DNA from: Methanocalculus sp.
Lineage (GTDB): Archaea > Halobacteriota > Methanomicrobia > Methanomicrobiales > Methanocorpusculaceae
Assembly (NCBI GenBank): GCA_013329165.1
Contig: DUKV01000039.1
Span: forward strand, 1 to 64,000
Reading direction: 5' to 3'
DNA length: 64,000 bases
Under the pieces are notes generated by a model. That model saw only the letters and a list, made by a program, of their open reading frames with translations. It was not told where the DNA came from and searched no databases. The translations under genes were made by a program, and so were the position numbers. Of this stretch, positions 1 to 8,524 are shown piece by piece (within the stretch, counting starts at the first letter, position 1; every line of letters begins with the position of its first letter).

Positions 1-59
1 TCGACGAATGTATCGAGTGTTTTAAGCGTCCTGAACAATCGTGCATCACTGAGTTTCAT
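1..59 (-). CDS. Partial ORF overlapping the DUF2080 gene, possibly a transposase start
   Basis: This reading frame runs off the left edge. Its ATG shares bases with the stop codon of the upstream DUF2080 ORF (ATGA overlap), so the two are probably co-translated. About 19 residues are visible, starting MKLSDARLFRTLKTLD, with no recognisable motif. DUF2080 proteins are usually found directly upstream of a transposase, so this could be a transposase N-terminus. That is inferred from position only. Confidence 0.4.
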   Translation of the reverse strand, partial: MKLSDARLFRTLKTLDTFV

Positions 60-208
60 AGTAGTACCAGGTAGACTGTTCTGTCCAGGTATTCCTTAGG
101 GCAGTCCACTTTAGCGCTATTCCCGAATTTGGTGACTTTTCGAATGAGAAATCCCTGAATATTCTCGATCTCGATCCGGGTAGCAGGATTCAGCTCAACC
201 TTCTTCAT
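56..208 (-). CDS. DUF2080-family transposon-associated small protein
   Basis: A 50-residue basic protein starting MKKVELNPATRIEIE and containing the segment KVTKFGNSAKVDCPKEYLDR. The combination 'KFGNSAKVxxPKxYLxRxVxVxV' is typical of archaeal DUF2080 transposon-encoded proteins, which resemble AbrB/SpoVT-type DNA-binding strands. It overlaps the following partial ORF by 4 bases, an arrangement typical of insertion sequences in methanogens. Its exact role in transposition is not established. The family call rests on pattern recognition and not on a search. Confidence 0.7.
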   Translation of the reverse strand: MKKVELNPATRIEIENIQGFLIRKVTKFGNSAKVDCPKEYLDRTVYLVLL

Positions 209-485
209 AGGATATACAATGGATATCCCTAGTATTTAAATCTTGCTAACATCCGGTCTGTTACAGAGGTTCAAAAAGAAGAGGCGTTATTTCAAGTGGA
301 AGTCATGGATCCCTTTCGGAGATACTGCTTTAACAAGTTAGAATTGGTAAAGAATGGAAACCCCGGGATCTATCTTCACGCAGGTGTGAAAGCGGGTGAC
401 TGTACAGCAGCCGCTGCATACGTCTGGATCTGGTCCTGCGACACACATGGATCTGATCCCCTCTCAAACGTGATATCGGGGACTG

Positions 486-722
486 TTATTCCGTATCAAT
501 TTCCATCCGGCCCTCTAAAACGACGTCCCCGAGGATGTATCTCACTTTGCCTTCGGTATCAAGGTTGGCTTCACCGCGTTGTATCATATCTGCCAGTTCA
601 GTCATTGCTTCAGAAATAACTTCATCTGTCAATGCTGCCGCATTTTGCATCTCAATCTTAAGAGAGAATGATCTTCTCTTCTTCTGGTTCCGATGCATGA
701 CTTTGTCAAGAAAGCTCTTCAT
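486..722 (-). CDS. Hypothetical small protein (78 aa)
   Basis: A 78-residue ORF. The N-terminus is basic (MKSFLDKVMHRNQKKRRSF), followed by a probable amphipathic helix (TDEVISEAMTELADMIQRGEAN) and a short beta-rich tail ending in MEIDTE. An AGGATAT stretch just upstream of the ATG can serve as a weak ribosome binding site. I recognise no family. It lies between a transposon-associated ORF and tRNA-Phe, in a stretch of low gene density, so it is probably accessory. An overlapping plus-strand frame looks like its shadow. Confidence 0.5.
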   Translation of the reverse strand: MKSFLDKVMHRNQKKRRSFSLKIEMQNAAALTDEVISEAMTELADMIQRGEANLDTEGKVRYILGDVVLEGRMEIDTE

Positions 723-1024
723 GATATCCTGCCCAGTTCTTTCTTCTCTTTCCTGAAGCTAAAAACGTTTTGAACTACTCAGTTGTTATCGGATCGGGCA
801 TAGTACTCAATTGTATCCCATCAATACTCATGATGGTTGATCTCACGCGTACTCCTGCAACCACAACGCCGCTTGTACGCCGGGGATACAACTGCAGAAA
901 TCAGGGATAGAACAGAAAAACTCAAAAAAAACGTGAAAGTACACTCACGAACCGGGTTAATATACCAAAGAACCAGAAAAATACATGCAAAAATCGGGAA
1001 TGAACCCAAAAAATGAGAAAACCA
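723..1024. other. Intergenic stretch next to tRNA-Phe with no supported gene
   Basis: About 300 bases between the 78-aa ORF and the tRNA-Phe 3' end. It is AT-rich, with A-runs near 925-935. Open frames here run through the tRNA and have no family signal. I see no convincing repeat or structured RNA. Confidence 0.5.
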
Positions 1025-1098
1025 TGCCCCAGCCCGGATTTGAACCGGGGACAACCAGATCTTCAGTCTGGCGCTCTCCCAGTCTGAGCTACTGAGGC
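1025..1098 (-). tRNA. tRNA-Phe (GAA)
   Basis: A 74-nt cloverleaf read on the minus strand. The acceptor arms GCCTCAG/CTGGGGC pair (one G-T), the discriminator is A, the T-arm has GGTTCAAATCC, and the anticodon loop CTGAAGA gives anticodon GAA. No CCA is encoded and no intron is present. It is flanked by accessory genes (transposon-associated ORF, toxin-antitoxin pair), so it could mark an insertion-prone site. Confidence 0.95.
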
Positions 1099-1286
1099 TT
1101 TGGGATTACAATATATGCCAGATCTCTATTTAATACATCCGCTTTTGCTCTATCGTGATAAGAAAGCCATCAAGAATGCCCTTTTAATTCTTGCCATCTC
1201 AGTATTTACCTTGGGCTTTAGATATCGCTCTCTTTTCAGAATCCCAGGAAAATTAAGAAAAATATTATCAAATCCCAGCACACGAG

Positions 1287-1550
1287 CTAATAATCTCTAT
1301 ACGCGTTTTTTCTGGGTCGAATTCCAATGATAACAATCTGATAGTCCGGGCAGAGCTCAAATATGATACGCCAGTTTCCCACTCGAAGTCGGTATGTATT
1401 TTTTATCCCTTTTAATTTACGAATATCCAGATCTGGGGAAAAACCTTCCTTTAATTGTTGAAGCTTGTTGTAAATCTGCAGATGATCTGGTTCATCTATT
1501 AATTCAAGATCTCTATTTGCCCGATTCTCCAGAAAAACCCTATATTTCAT
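1287..1550 (-). CDS. RelE/ParE-family type II toxin
   Basis: An 87-residue protein of the RelE/ParE fold. It starts MKYRVFLENRANRDLELID and has the typical core 'IRKLKGIKNTYRLRVGNWRIIFEL', then a C-terminal strand 'IVIIGIRPRKNAYRDY' with basic residues and a final Tyr. RelE-family toxins cut mRNA at the ribosome, while ParE members poison gyrase; the sequence alone does not separate the two here. Its start overlaps the 3' end of the upstream antitoxin gene by 11 bases, the usual antitoxin-first arrangement. Confidence 0.85.
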   Translation of the reverse strand: MKYRVFLENRANRDLELIDEPDHLQIYNKLQQLKEGFSPDLDIRKLKGIKNTYRLRVGNWRIIFELCPDYQIVIIGIRPRKNAYRDY

Positions 1551-1719
1551 GGAGTATCAGAGTCCCACTCTTCTTTCGTTCCTGGTACTCGGCAATCAGG
1601 CTGATCTCATCATCATCCGGCTCAATGTCTCCAATGAGCCGGGTATCTATGATACTTTCAATCTTCTGAAGGAGAAAGAGTATATCATTAATGTCATTTT
1701 TTGCTTCTGCCATAACCAT
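1540..1719 (-). CDS. Antitoxin partner of the RelE/ParE toxin
   Basis: A 59-residue acidic ORF starting MVMAEAKNDINDILFLL and ending in a basic/hydrophobic tail (YQERKKSGTLILHEI). The first ATG (1719) has GAGG seven bases upstream, which favours it over the second ATG at 1713. Position, size and the 11-bp overlap with the toxin start identify it as the antitoxin. No clear ribbon-helix-helix or AbrB motif is visible, so the antitoxin class is left open. Confidence 0.75.
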   Translation of the reverse strand: MVMAEAKNDINDILFLLQKIESIIDTRLIGDIEPDDDEISLIAEYQERKKSGTLILHEI

Positions 1720-1870
1720 ACATCAGCCTCAGTAAATTTATTTTTTCCTGAGTGATCATACAAATGCCCTCATAACAATGCAGCTGGTGACACCTGATCT
1801 CACCCTCCATCCCTCCTTCTCCTCCCCCCACCGCCCCCATTTATCACGCCTGAAGAACAGACATATCACC

Positions 1871-2944
1871 ATGAGTTCGTCCTCCGGCACCGGCAATCCC
1901 GCCAGCTCCGGCAGCTCCACCGGCGCCGGCCTCCTCCATCGCATCCGTTCGCTCTTCGGCCCCAAACAACCAGTGAAAAAAAAGGGGCCGACCCTGGAGG
2001 AGCGGGTGCGGGAGCGGACCGCCGGCATCGTGCACCTGACCCATAATGATCTCGATGCAGCCGGGGCAGACGCAATCCACCGGCGGGTCTATGGGCATGA
2101 TGAGGTCTTCACCGTCTTCTCATCGGTCGGCAGGTTCACAAAGAACCTCAATTCAATAGCAAACGTCCCCGGCAAGGGCGATATCCTCTCCATCTCGGAC
2201 ATCGGCTACCAGAACGGCGTCGATGAAGCCGCACGGCGGGCAAAGGCATCAGGCTGGCGGATCATCTGGCGGGATCATCACCGGTGGAAGCCGGACCAGA
2301 TCCGGCAGATCGAGCAGTACACAGAAGAACTCACCGTCGATACCTCCACCTGCGGCTGCGGGCTTGTGGCAGGGGCACTCGCACCTGATGACCCCGTTGC
2401 CGTTGAGATTGCAAGGATCGTCTGCGACTATGATCTCTGGACCCACCGTGAGCCGCGGTCTGCAATCCTCGGCCAGATCGGATCCATCAACAAAAACCTT
2501 AGACCGCTCAGAAACCGGCTGGAGCAGGGGATCTTCACCGACGACTGGATCGAGGAGACCTATGCGGCGATCGATCGCGAACGAAACCAGGCCATCGAGA
2601 CGAGTATCAGAAGGATGAAGATCCGAAGAGGACGATACACAATCGCCTTTGCCCCCCTCATCAACTATCCAAGCGAGACCGCAGCTGCCATCAGGGAAGA
2701 ATACAAAACAGACATCGAGGTGATCGTCTCAGAGAACGGCCGTTTCTCCCTCAGGTCAGCCCCGCCCATCTCCCATCTCATCGCAGGAGAGTTTTCGGGC
2801 GGCGGCCACCCGAATGCTTCCGGGGGCTCCTTCCCCTTCACTTTTTGGGACAAACTCTCCTTCCGGCTCCTGGGGAGAACCTCCCACTTCGATCGGTTCG
2901 TCCAGGTGGCAGAAGCACTCCGGGAACAACCTACCGCCGGATAA
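1871..2944 (+). CDS. DHH-family phosphoesterase
   Basis: A 357-residue protein of the DHH/DHHA1 phosphoesterase superfamily, which includes RecJ-like nucleases, oligoribonucleases and cyclic-dinucleotide phosphodiesterases. Visible motifs are HNDLDAAGAD (motif I), DHHRW (the DHH signature) and the C-terminal GGGHPNASGGSF of the DHHA1 domain, all metal or substrate ligands in the family. The first 30-40 residues are Ser/Gly-rich and then basic (PKQPVKKKG), probably a flexible tail. The frame is open further upstream to 1778, but the ATG at 1871 is preferred because the extra residues look like translated spacer. It converges with the next gene, overlapping it by 14 bp. The substrate is unknown. 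Confidence 0.85.
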   Translation: MSSSSGTGNPASSGSSTGAGLLHRIRSLFGPKQPVKKKGPTLEERVRERTAGIVHLTHNDLDAAGADAIHRRVYGHDEVFTVFSSVGRFTKNLNSIANVPGKGDILSISDIGYQNGVDEAARRAKASGWRIIWRDHHRWKPDQIRQIEQYTEELTVDTSTCGCGLVAGALAPDDPVAVEIARIVCDYDLWTHREPRSAILGQIGSINKNLRPLRNRLEQGIFTDDWIEETYAAIDRERNQAIETSIRRMKIRRGRYTIAFAPLINYPSETAAAIREEYKTDIEVIVSENGRFSLRSAPPISHLIAGEFSGGGHPNASGGSFPFTFWDKLSFRLLGRTSHFDRFVQVAEALREQPTAG

Positions 2945-3662
2945 ACGATCCCTCTACAAGCTCGTCCCAGTACGAAGGCTCCCCAGCCGGTGCATAGCCC
3001 CCGGTCATGATAGAATCACTATCAACAAGCTCCATCGCAGCCCGGAGATCGGCCTCGCCTCCATCAATCACGATGATCTTCCTGACGGTATAGGAACCCA
3101 TGAGATCGGAAAGCAGCGGCAGTAGCTCCGGTACAACCGCAATATCCCGCTGCACCTCAAGCACCTTCTCAAGTGCCCGTTCTGTCGGGTTCATCAGGTG
3201 CCAGAAGATCCGCCGCCCGGAGATGAGTTCAAGTTCAAGCGGTGTTGGATCGTTCTCCAGAAGGATCACGTGCCCAAAGACCCCGGCATCCCGCATCATC
3301 CTGAGGAACTGCCTGAAGATGAGGATCTGATCCTCATCCGGATCCGAGAAGAGCGCAGCGGCAGGGGGGAGCGACCACCAGCAGTTCTTCCGTATACCGG
3401 AGACCGCCTGGATATCATCGAGGATATCATCTGCCGGTGCATCCGGAAGAGACGCTGCCCTCGCCCGCTCATGATAGAACCAGCCACCCGCAGCCGGGGT
3501 ATGCACCTCCTTCTGCGCTTCCACTGTCTTCATCAGGTGATAGGTGACCAGATCGCCACTCTGACCTGCGCGAGCCTGTGCCCATGCAGCAAGATCCGTG
3601 ACTGAGGGAGTATCGACCTCGGATCCAAGGCTCCGTACCGGGATTGTCAACCGCTTTGCCAT
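2931..3662 (-). CDS. Conserved hypothetical protein (243 aa)
   Basis: A 243-residue, mildly acidic soluble protein with no signal peptide or membrane segment. It has a middle region ending in hydrophobic strands (FGHVILLENDPTPLELE) and a later strand followed by acidic residues (RKIIVIDGGEADLRAAMELV), suggestive of an alpha/beta fold. I do not recognise the family. Codon usage and composition match the neighbours, so it looks like a genuine resident gene. It is divergent from metG (44 bp between start codons) and convergent with the DHH gene. No function is proposed. Confidence 0.7.
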   Translation of the reverse strand: MAKRLTIPVRSLGSEVDTPSVTDLAAWAQARAGQSGDLVTYHLMKTVEAQKEVHTPAAGGWFYHERARAASLPDAPADDILDDIQAVSGIRKNCWWSLPPAAALFSDPDEDQILIFRQFLRMMRDAGVFGHVILLENDPTPLELELISGRRIFWHLMNPTERALEKVLEVQRDIAVVPELLPLLSDLMGSYTVRKIIVIDGGEADLRAAMELVDSDSIMTGGYAPAGEPSYWDELVEGSFIRR

Positions 3663-3673
3663 AGTGTACCCTG

Positions 3674-3682
3674 TATTTTATA
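3674..3682 (+). promoter_or_regulatory. TATA box of metG
   Basis: TATTTTATA lies 25 bp upstream of the metG ATG at 3707, and no Shine-Dalgarno sequence precedes that ATG. In archaea transcription starts about 25 bp after the TATA box, so this spacing predicts a leaderless metG mRNA. Confidence 0.5.
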
Positions 3683-3706
3683 CGATCCAGCGCAAAAAGC
3701 ATATTG

Positions 3707-5707
3707 ATGAGTGGTACACCGAAACTGGTTACATGCGGACTTCCCTATACCAATGGATTATGTCATATCGGGCACCTGCGGACATATGTGCCCGCCGACT
3801 GTTATGTCAGGCACCTCCGGCGTGCAGGTGAGGAGGTTCTCTTTGTCTGCGGTTCAGACAATCACGGGACTCCGATTGTCGTATCCGCAGAAGAGGCGGG
3901 CACCACCCCGCGGGCGCTCTCGGAAAAATACCATGATCATTTCAGGGAGACCTTCGAACGGATGGGTGTCATCTTCGACCATTTCGGGATGACCGACAAC
4001 ACAACCAACCATGAACGGACACAGTCGATCATCAACCGCCTGATCGACCGCGGCTATGTCTACTCCGAGATCATCAACCAGAGCTACTGTACCTCCTGCG
4101 AGCGATTTCTCCCTGACCGTTATGTCGAGGGGCTCTGCCCTCACTGCGGCAAACATGCACGTGGTGACGAATGCGATCAGGGATGTGGCCGCCACCTCGA
4201 GCCCGGGGAGATCCAGGAACCTGTCTGCACCGTCTGCAGCACAAAGGCAGAGATCCGGCAGCAGGAACATTATTTCTTCAAGCTGAGCACTTTCCGCGAT
4301 TATCTCCTGGATTACTTAAAGGATCTCAAGGGAACCAGCAACGCAAAGAACTATGCGATCGGCTGGGTTGAGAACGAGCTCCGCGACTGGTGTATCACGC
4401 GAACCCTCCAATGGGGCGTGAAGTTCCCTGGAAACCAGGAACTCGTCGTCTATGTCTGGGTGGATGCACCCATCGGCTACATCTCCTTCACCGAGGAGTG
4501 GGCAGACGCCCACAATGATGACTGGAAGAGATACTGGTGTGGTGAGGGTGAGGTGACGCATTTCATCGGGTCAGACATCATCTACCATCACTGCATCTTC
4601 TGGCCTGCCCTCCTCCATGCAGCAGGATACGGAACCCCGGATGCCGTTGTTGCATCGGGGATGCTGAAGATCGAGGACCAGAAGTTCTCAAAATCCCGTG
4701 GCTATGTGGTCTGGGCAAACGAAGACTACCTTGATGTCGGGTTGCCATCAGACTATCTCCGGTACTACCTCCTCAGCTATACAAGCCATACAAAAGAGCT
4801 GAACTTCTCCTGGAAGGCATACCAGGAACGGGTCAATAACGAGCTGGTGAATACCCTCGGTAACTTTATATACCGGACGATCTACTTCGCAGAAGCAAAA
4901 CTCGGTGGTATTCCCGACACCCCGGCAGGCCCGGAGATTCTTGAGGAGATCAGGAAGGCACGGGAGAGCGTTGATTCCGCATTCAGATCATTTGAGTTCA
5001 AGCTCGCAGTCGACGGGATCATGGGGCTGGCCGGATTTGGGAACAACTACATCCAGAAGAATGCACCCTGGAAACTGATGAAGACGGACCGGACAGCAGC
5101 CGAATCTGCAATTGCCGATTGCCTCCAGATCGTCAAGGCACTCGCCCTGATGCTTGAGCCGGTCCTTCCGGATGCAGCGGCGAGATGCTGGGCGATGCTC
5201 GGGTACACAACCCCCATAGCCGATCACCACCTTGACGAATGTGACACACCGTTGTCAGGTGTCACCTTACAGAAGGCTGAGATGCTCTTTGCCAAAATCG
5301 AGGACGAACAGTATGCCACACTTGAAAAGACCTTCATTGGGCGTGTAGAAGCAGCAAAGAAGAAACAGGCATTAAAAGAGGAGAAGAAACCGATGGTCTC
5401 AATGGATGAATTTGCAAAGATGGATCTGAGGATCGGAAAAGTACTCTCGGCAGAGCCGATCAAAGGATCAAAGAAACTCCTGAAGATACAGGTGGATATC
5501 GGGTCTGAGACCCGTCAGGTGGTATCCGGGATCGCCCCCTTCTATGCACCCGATGCACTCACCGGCAGCCTGGTTGTGATGATCACAAACCTTGAGCCTG
5601 CGACGATCTTTGGTGTCGAGAGCAGGGGCATGATCCTGGCAGCAGGCGATGATGCTGCCCTCCTGATGCCGAACCGCGAGATCGAGCCGGGAACAGAGAT
5701 CCGGTGA
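3707..5707 (+). CDS. metG: Methionyl-tRNA synthetase
   Basis: A 666-residue class I aminoacyl-tRNA synthetase that charges tRNA-Met, including initiator tRNA. The HIGH motif (HIGH, residues 20-23) and KMSKS-type loop (KFSKS, 326-330) are intact. The connective-peptide region carries zinc-knuckle cysteines (CTSC, CPHC, CDQGC, CTVC). The last ~110 residues (from MVSMDEFAKMDLRIGKV) form the fused EMAP/Trbp111-like tRNA-binding domain, which is encoded separately in some archaea. A TTG one codon earlier is possible, but the ATG at 3707 is preferred. The stop codon lies directly against that of the convergent ilvA. Confidence 0.97.
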   Translation: MSGTPKLVTCGLPYTNGLCHIGHLRTYVPADCYVRHLRRAGEEVLFVCGSDNHGTPIVVSAEEAGTTPRALSEKYHDHFRETFERMGVIFDHFGMTDNTTNHERTQSIINRLIDRGYVYSEIINQSYCTSCERFLPDRYVEGLCPHCGKHARGDECDQGCGRHLEPGEIQEPVCTVCSTKAEIRQQEHYFFKLSTFRDYLLDYLKDLKGTSNAKNYAIGWVENELRDWCITRTLQWGVKFPGNQELVVYVWVDAPIGYISFTEEWADAHNDDWKRYWCGEGEVTHFIGSDIIYHHCIFWPALLHAAGYGTPDAVVASGMLKIEDQKFSKSRGYVVWANEDYLDVGLPSDYLRYYLLSYTSHTKELNFSWKAYQERVNNELVNTLGNFIYRTIYFAEAKLGGIPDTPAGPEILEEIRKARESVDSAFRSFEFKLAVDGIMGLAGFGNNYIQKNAPWKLMKTDRTAAESAIADCLQIVKALALMLEPVLPDAAARCWAMLGYTTPIADHHLDECDTPLSGVTLQKAEMLFAKIEDEQYATLEKTFIGRVEAAKKKQALKEEKKPMVSMDEFAKMDLRIGKVLSAEPIKGSKKLLKIQVDIGSETRQVVSGIAPFYAPDALTGSLVVMITNLEPATIFGVESRGMILAAGDDAALLMPNREIEPGTEIR

Positions 5708-6907
5708 TCACCGGGGAAGGTACCCTGTATCAGTAAGATAGGATCGGATCCGCTCCTGGTGCAGAAGCCCCCTGGTCTCGATCTCAACCTCCACCCTGAT
5801 CTCGGTCGGGTGGAGCCCTTTCTCATCCCTTTTCTGGATAATTTCAAGGATATTGCCCCCGACACCGGCGATTGTGCCGAGCAGCTTTGCAAGTGATCCC
5901 GGCCGGTCATCAATGATCATCGAGATCGTCATGGAGCGATCCCGTGCAACCTGTGCCTGGCGGATCACCCGCTGGAAGAGGGGGAGATCGATATTTCCTC
6001 CTGATATGATCAGCACGATCCTGCTTTGCTTCGGAAACATTCCTCTCCCCGAGAGGAGGTAGGCGAGCGGTGCCGATCCCGCCCCTTCCACAACGAGGTG
6101 CTTTCGTTCGAGGAGGAGGAGGATCGCCTGGATCATCTCCTCTTCTGAGACGACCCCGATCTGATCAACAAATGCCCGGATCATCCCAAACGGCCGTTCG
6201 CCGACGATCGGAACCGCAATCCCATCTGCGATCGTCCGGCCGGGAGAGACAAGCTCCCGCTCCTCAAAAGTAAATGCCCGGTATGCGGCATCACAGGCAG
6301 CCGCCTGCACGCCGATGATCTGAGCAGGGCTCCCGGCACCCTTCATCGCAGCAGCGATCCCGGCGATTAAGCCCCCGCCGCCGACCGGTACGATCACATA
6401 CCCGACATCACCGAGATCCTCGAGGATCTCGGATCCGATCGTACCTGCTCCGGCGATCACATACTTATCATCATAGGGATGGACGAGAAACGCCCCTCTC
6501 TCTGCCAGCAATTGTGCATAGATGATCGACTCCTGGAGCGTTCGCCCGGCAAGGACGATCTCAGCCCCATATCCCCGTGTCGCCTCCTGCTTGGCAACCG
6601 ACGATCCGGCAGGCATCACGATCGTCGCCCGCACCCCGGCAATGCCTGCGGCGAGGGCGACCCCCTGCGCATGGTTCCCTGCAGATGCCGCCACCACTCC
6701 CATCCTGCCAATCTCCGTTTGATTCCGGAGTATTGAGTGGACTGCTCCCCTCACTTTGAAAGAACCCGCCTTCTGGAGTGTTTCGAGCTTCAGGTACACC
6801 TCGCAGCCGGTCATTGCCGAGAATGTCGGCGAGTAGACAAGCGGTGTCCTGTGGATGTATGGACGGATCAGATCCGAGGCATCTGCGATCTCCTCAGGGG
6901 TGAGCAT
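5708..6907 (-). CDS. ilvA: Threonine ammonia-lyase (threonine deaminase)
   Basis: A 399-residue PLP-dependent enzyme that converts threonine to 2-oxobutanoate and ammonia, feeding isoleucine synthesis. The PLP lysine is in GSFKVRGA (K51). The phosphate-binding region AASAGNHAQG and the glycine loop PVGGGGLIAGIA are present, as is the C-terminal catalytic-domain motif IISGGNIDLPLF. A single ACT domain follows (about residues 325-399, SMIIDDRPGSLAKLLG), like the shorter IlvA/TdcB-with-ACT type; ACT domains usually bind an amino-acid effector. It could be catabolic or biosynthetic. It is a single gene with no adjacent branched-chain genes. Confidence 0.93.
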   Translation of the reverse strand: MLTPEEIADASDLIRPYIHRTPLVYSPTFSAMTGCEVYLKLETLQKAGSFKVRGAVHSILRNQTEIGRMGVVAASAGNHAQGVALAAGIAGVRATIVMPAGSSVAKQEATRGYGAEIVLAGRTLQESIIYAQLLAERGAFLVHPYDDKYVIAGAGTIGSEILEDLGDVGYVIVPVGGGGLIAGIAAAMKGAGSPAQIIGVQAAACDAAYRAFTFEERELVSPGRTIADGIAVPIVGERPFGMIRAFVDQIGVVSEEEMIQAILLLLERKHLVVEGAGSAPLAYLLSGRGMFPKQSRIVLIISGGNIDLPLFQRVIRQAQVARDRSMTISMIIDDRPGSLAKLLGTIAGVGGNILEIIQKRDEKGLHPTEIRVEVEIETRGLLHQERIRSYLTDTGYLPR

Positions 6908-7005
6908 AGAAGCAGACTATATCTCAGGGATGAAAAGATGATCGATCAACCGGTGCCTGGGTTAGAATAATCGGTTGAACAGGTATCGATATTCACCAAT
7001 ACCAA

Positions 7006-8091
7006 TCATTCTCCTTCATATCTCCCAAAATGCATACAGAAGAGGGAGGTATATCGGTCCATATAACAGGGCGAATGGCAGCGGAGCGTAAACTCCCCTC
7101 CAAGGCATTCGGCAGAGAGCGCCAGCCACTGGCTCTGGAGCATATGATACTCTGTTCGCTCGCCCCGGGGCTGTGTGAAGAACGAGATCACCTCGGTCAT
7201 CAGGAACTGATCAACACAGCTCCTGGCGAGCTCGATCGGCGCATCCTGTGAGAGGATCGAGTTGATGATACTCCCATAGGACTGGTAAACGGCGAGTGCC
7301 AGATCCGGGGAGTAGATCTCGGGTCGATCATTGTCCGCATCCATCTCATAGATGATGAAGTGGTCGATATGTGGTTTCAGCCGGGAGAGGTGCACCTTCT
7401 TCTCCTCATAGGGCATGTGGTGGTAGGCGAGCGAGCTTGTCGCAAGATCGAAATGACGGTTAATCCTGCCAGAGCAGTCCTGGATATGGCAGTTCTCTCT
7501 TCTGATCTGCACGCCGGGGAAGGCTTCCGCTACAGTCTCCTCTGCAAGATTCAGCATGGCAGTCGAGGAATCGATCAGGTGGATCTCGTCGATCTCACCG
7601 ACTTTACCAGACTCCTGGAGCTTCCTGAGCACTGCGACCGTCAGTGCTCCATCACCGCTGCCGAGATCCAACATCGAGAATGGCTCAGGGAAATGTGGCA
7701 GGCTGGAGGCACATTCGGCTACATACTGCTGTCGTGCAGCCTGCATCACGGGATTTTTCGCAAAGAGCAGGAGCGCTTCTGGTTCGTAAAATGCCACAGA
7801 GGGCATCTGGAGCTTCCGATCGTGCCGTTCCAGGAAATCAAGGAGCTGGGCTGCCGAGAATGGCTCATCCCCTTCAAACCGGGCAGCCTCCAGGAGCCAA
7901 CCGAACCCGGACTTCTCATAGCCCTGTGCCATCAGGATCGTCCCGATATAGTAGCAGAAGACCGGGAGGAGATTTTGGCGGATCTGACCTGAGAGGATCT
8001 CCGGAACGGAGTCAGGGCTTGTGCCATGATCGAGGATCTGATCAGCCAAAGATGACCATACAATTGATTCGCTGGGAGACAGAAAGAGCAT
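7006..8091 (-). CDS. SAM-dependent class I methyltransferase, unknown substrate
   Basis: A 361-residue protein. Residues from about 140 onward form a Rossmann-type methyltransferase: motif I MLDLGSGDGALTVAV, motif II region IHLIDSSTAMLNLAEE, and a post-II acidic/hydrophobic strand (FDLATSSLAYHHMP). The N-terminal ~130 residues are helical and unassigned; the C-terminal ~100 residues also lack a known signature. AAAGGAAAA just upstream of the ATG can act as a ribosome binding site. There is no operon partner. Substrate classes cannot be told from the sequence; small-molecule methylation is the simplest reading. Confidence 0.8.
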   Translation of the reverse strand: MLFLSPSESIVWSSLADQILDHGTSPDSVPEILSGQIRQNLLPVFCYYIGTILMAQGYEKSGFGWLLEAARFEGDEPFSAAQLLDFLERHDRKLQMPSVAFYEPEALLLFAKNPVMQAARQQYVAECASSLPHFPEPFSMLDLGSGDGALTVAVLRKLQESGKVGEIDEIHLIDSSTAMLNLAEETVAEAFPGVQIRRENCHIQDCSGRINRHFDLATSSLAYHHMPYEEKKVHLSRLKPHIDHFIIYEMDADNDRPEIYSPDLALAVYQSYGSIINSILSQDAPIELARSCVDQFLMTEVISFFTQPRGERTEYHMLQSQWLALSAECLGGEFTLRCHSPCYMDRYTSLFCMHFGRYEGE

Positions 8092-8524
8092 CTTTTCCTT
8101 TTGTTACTCCCAAAAGGTGATGAAGATTTGCATGCCTCTGAATGGACTTTTGGCGCGCTCTGCCGCTCCTATACAGAGAAAAGGGGGAAATGAAGCCTGA
8201 AATTGTATCCATTTCAATTCCTGTATCGCACCTGGATGAGCTTACCTCCCGCACGGTGCCATTGTCGGTGCTCCCCGCGATTGCCTGTATCCCCAAGCTA
8301 TCCCAACTTCCCCCCTTCAGGAGAAGGGGGGCAGGCGGGTTTGCCGGAGAGATGGATTTACACAGGGTAAAAGATGTATAATACAAAAAGCACCAGCTAT
8401 AAGCGCTTGTCTATACGGGCTGATCTGATGGGGGTGGTTTCATTCATCCTAATCCGATCATTTTAATCTGTTATGAAAACTCAATGAAGATAAACCACTA
8501 CCAAATCCGTTTTGTGGGGATACC
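8092..8524. other. Gene-poor spacer with a palindromic repeat-like element
   Basis: About 430 bases between the methyltransferase start and the orphan 58-aa ORF. Open frames on both strands translate to low-complexity, proline/arginine/glycine-rich strings around the hairpin at 8310-8331, as expected for a non-coding palindromic repeat. I see no credible gene here. Confidence 0.5.
8310..8331. repeat. 9-bp perfect inverted repeat (C6TTC / GAAG6)
   Basis: CCCCCCTTC and GAAGGGGGG are separated by AGGA, giving a 9-bp stem with a 4-base loop, in an otherwise gene-free spacer. Such C-run/G-run hairpins are common as dispersed intergenic palindromes in prokaryotic genomes. There is no T-tract at either end, so it does not look like an ordinary terminator. 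One copy is visible in this window. Confidence 0.6.

Noticed and set aside
296-619. 107-codon plus-strand frame near the left end
   Set aside because: It overlaps a better minus-strand ORF that has a plausible ribosome binding site, and its translation shows no domain and an uneven, Cys/Trp/Pro-rich composition.
821-1054. 77-codon minus-strand frame through the tRNA-Phe 3' end
   Set aside because: It starts inside the tRNA gene and reads through its T-arm, so it is not a credible protein gene.
7360-7992. 210-codon plus-strand frame opposite the methyltransferase
   Set aside because: The minus-strand frame has clear SAM-binding motifs, and the plus-strand frame has none.
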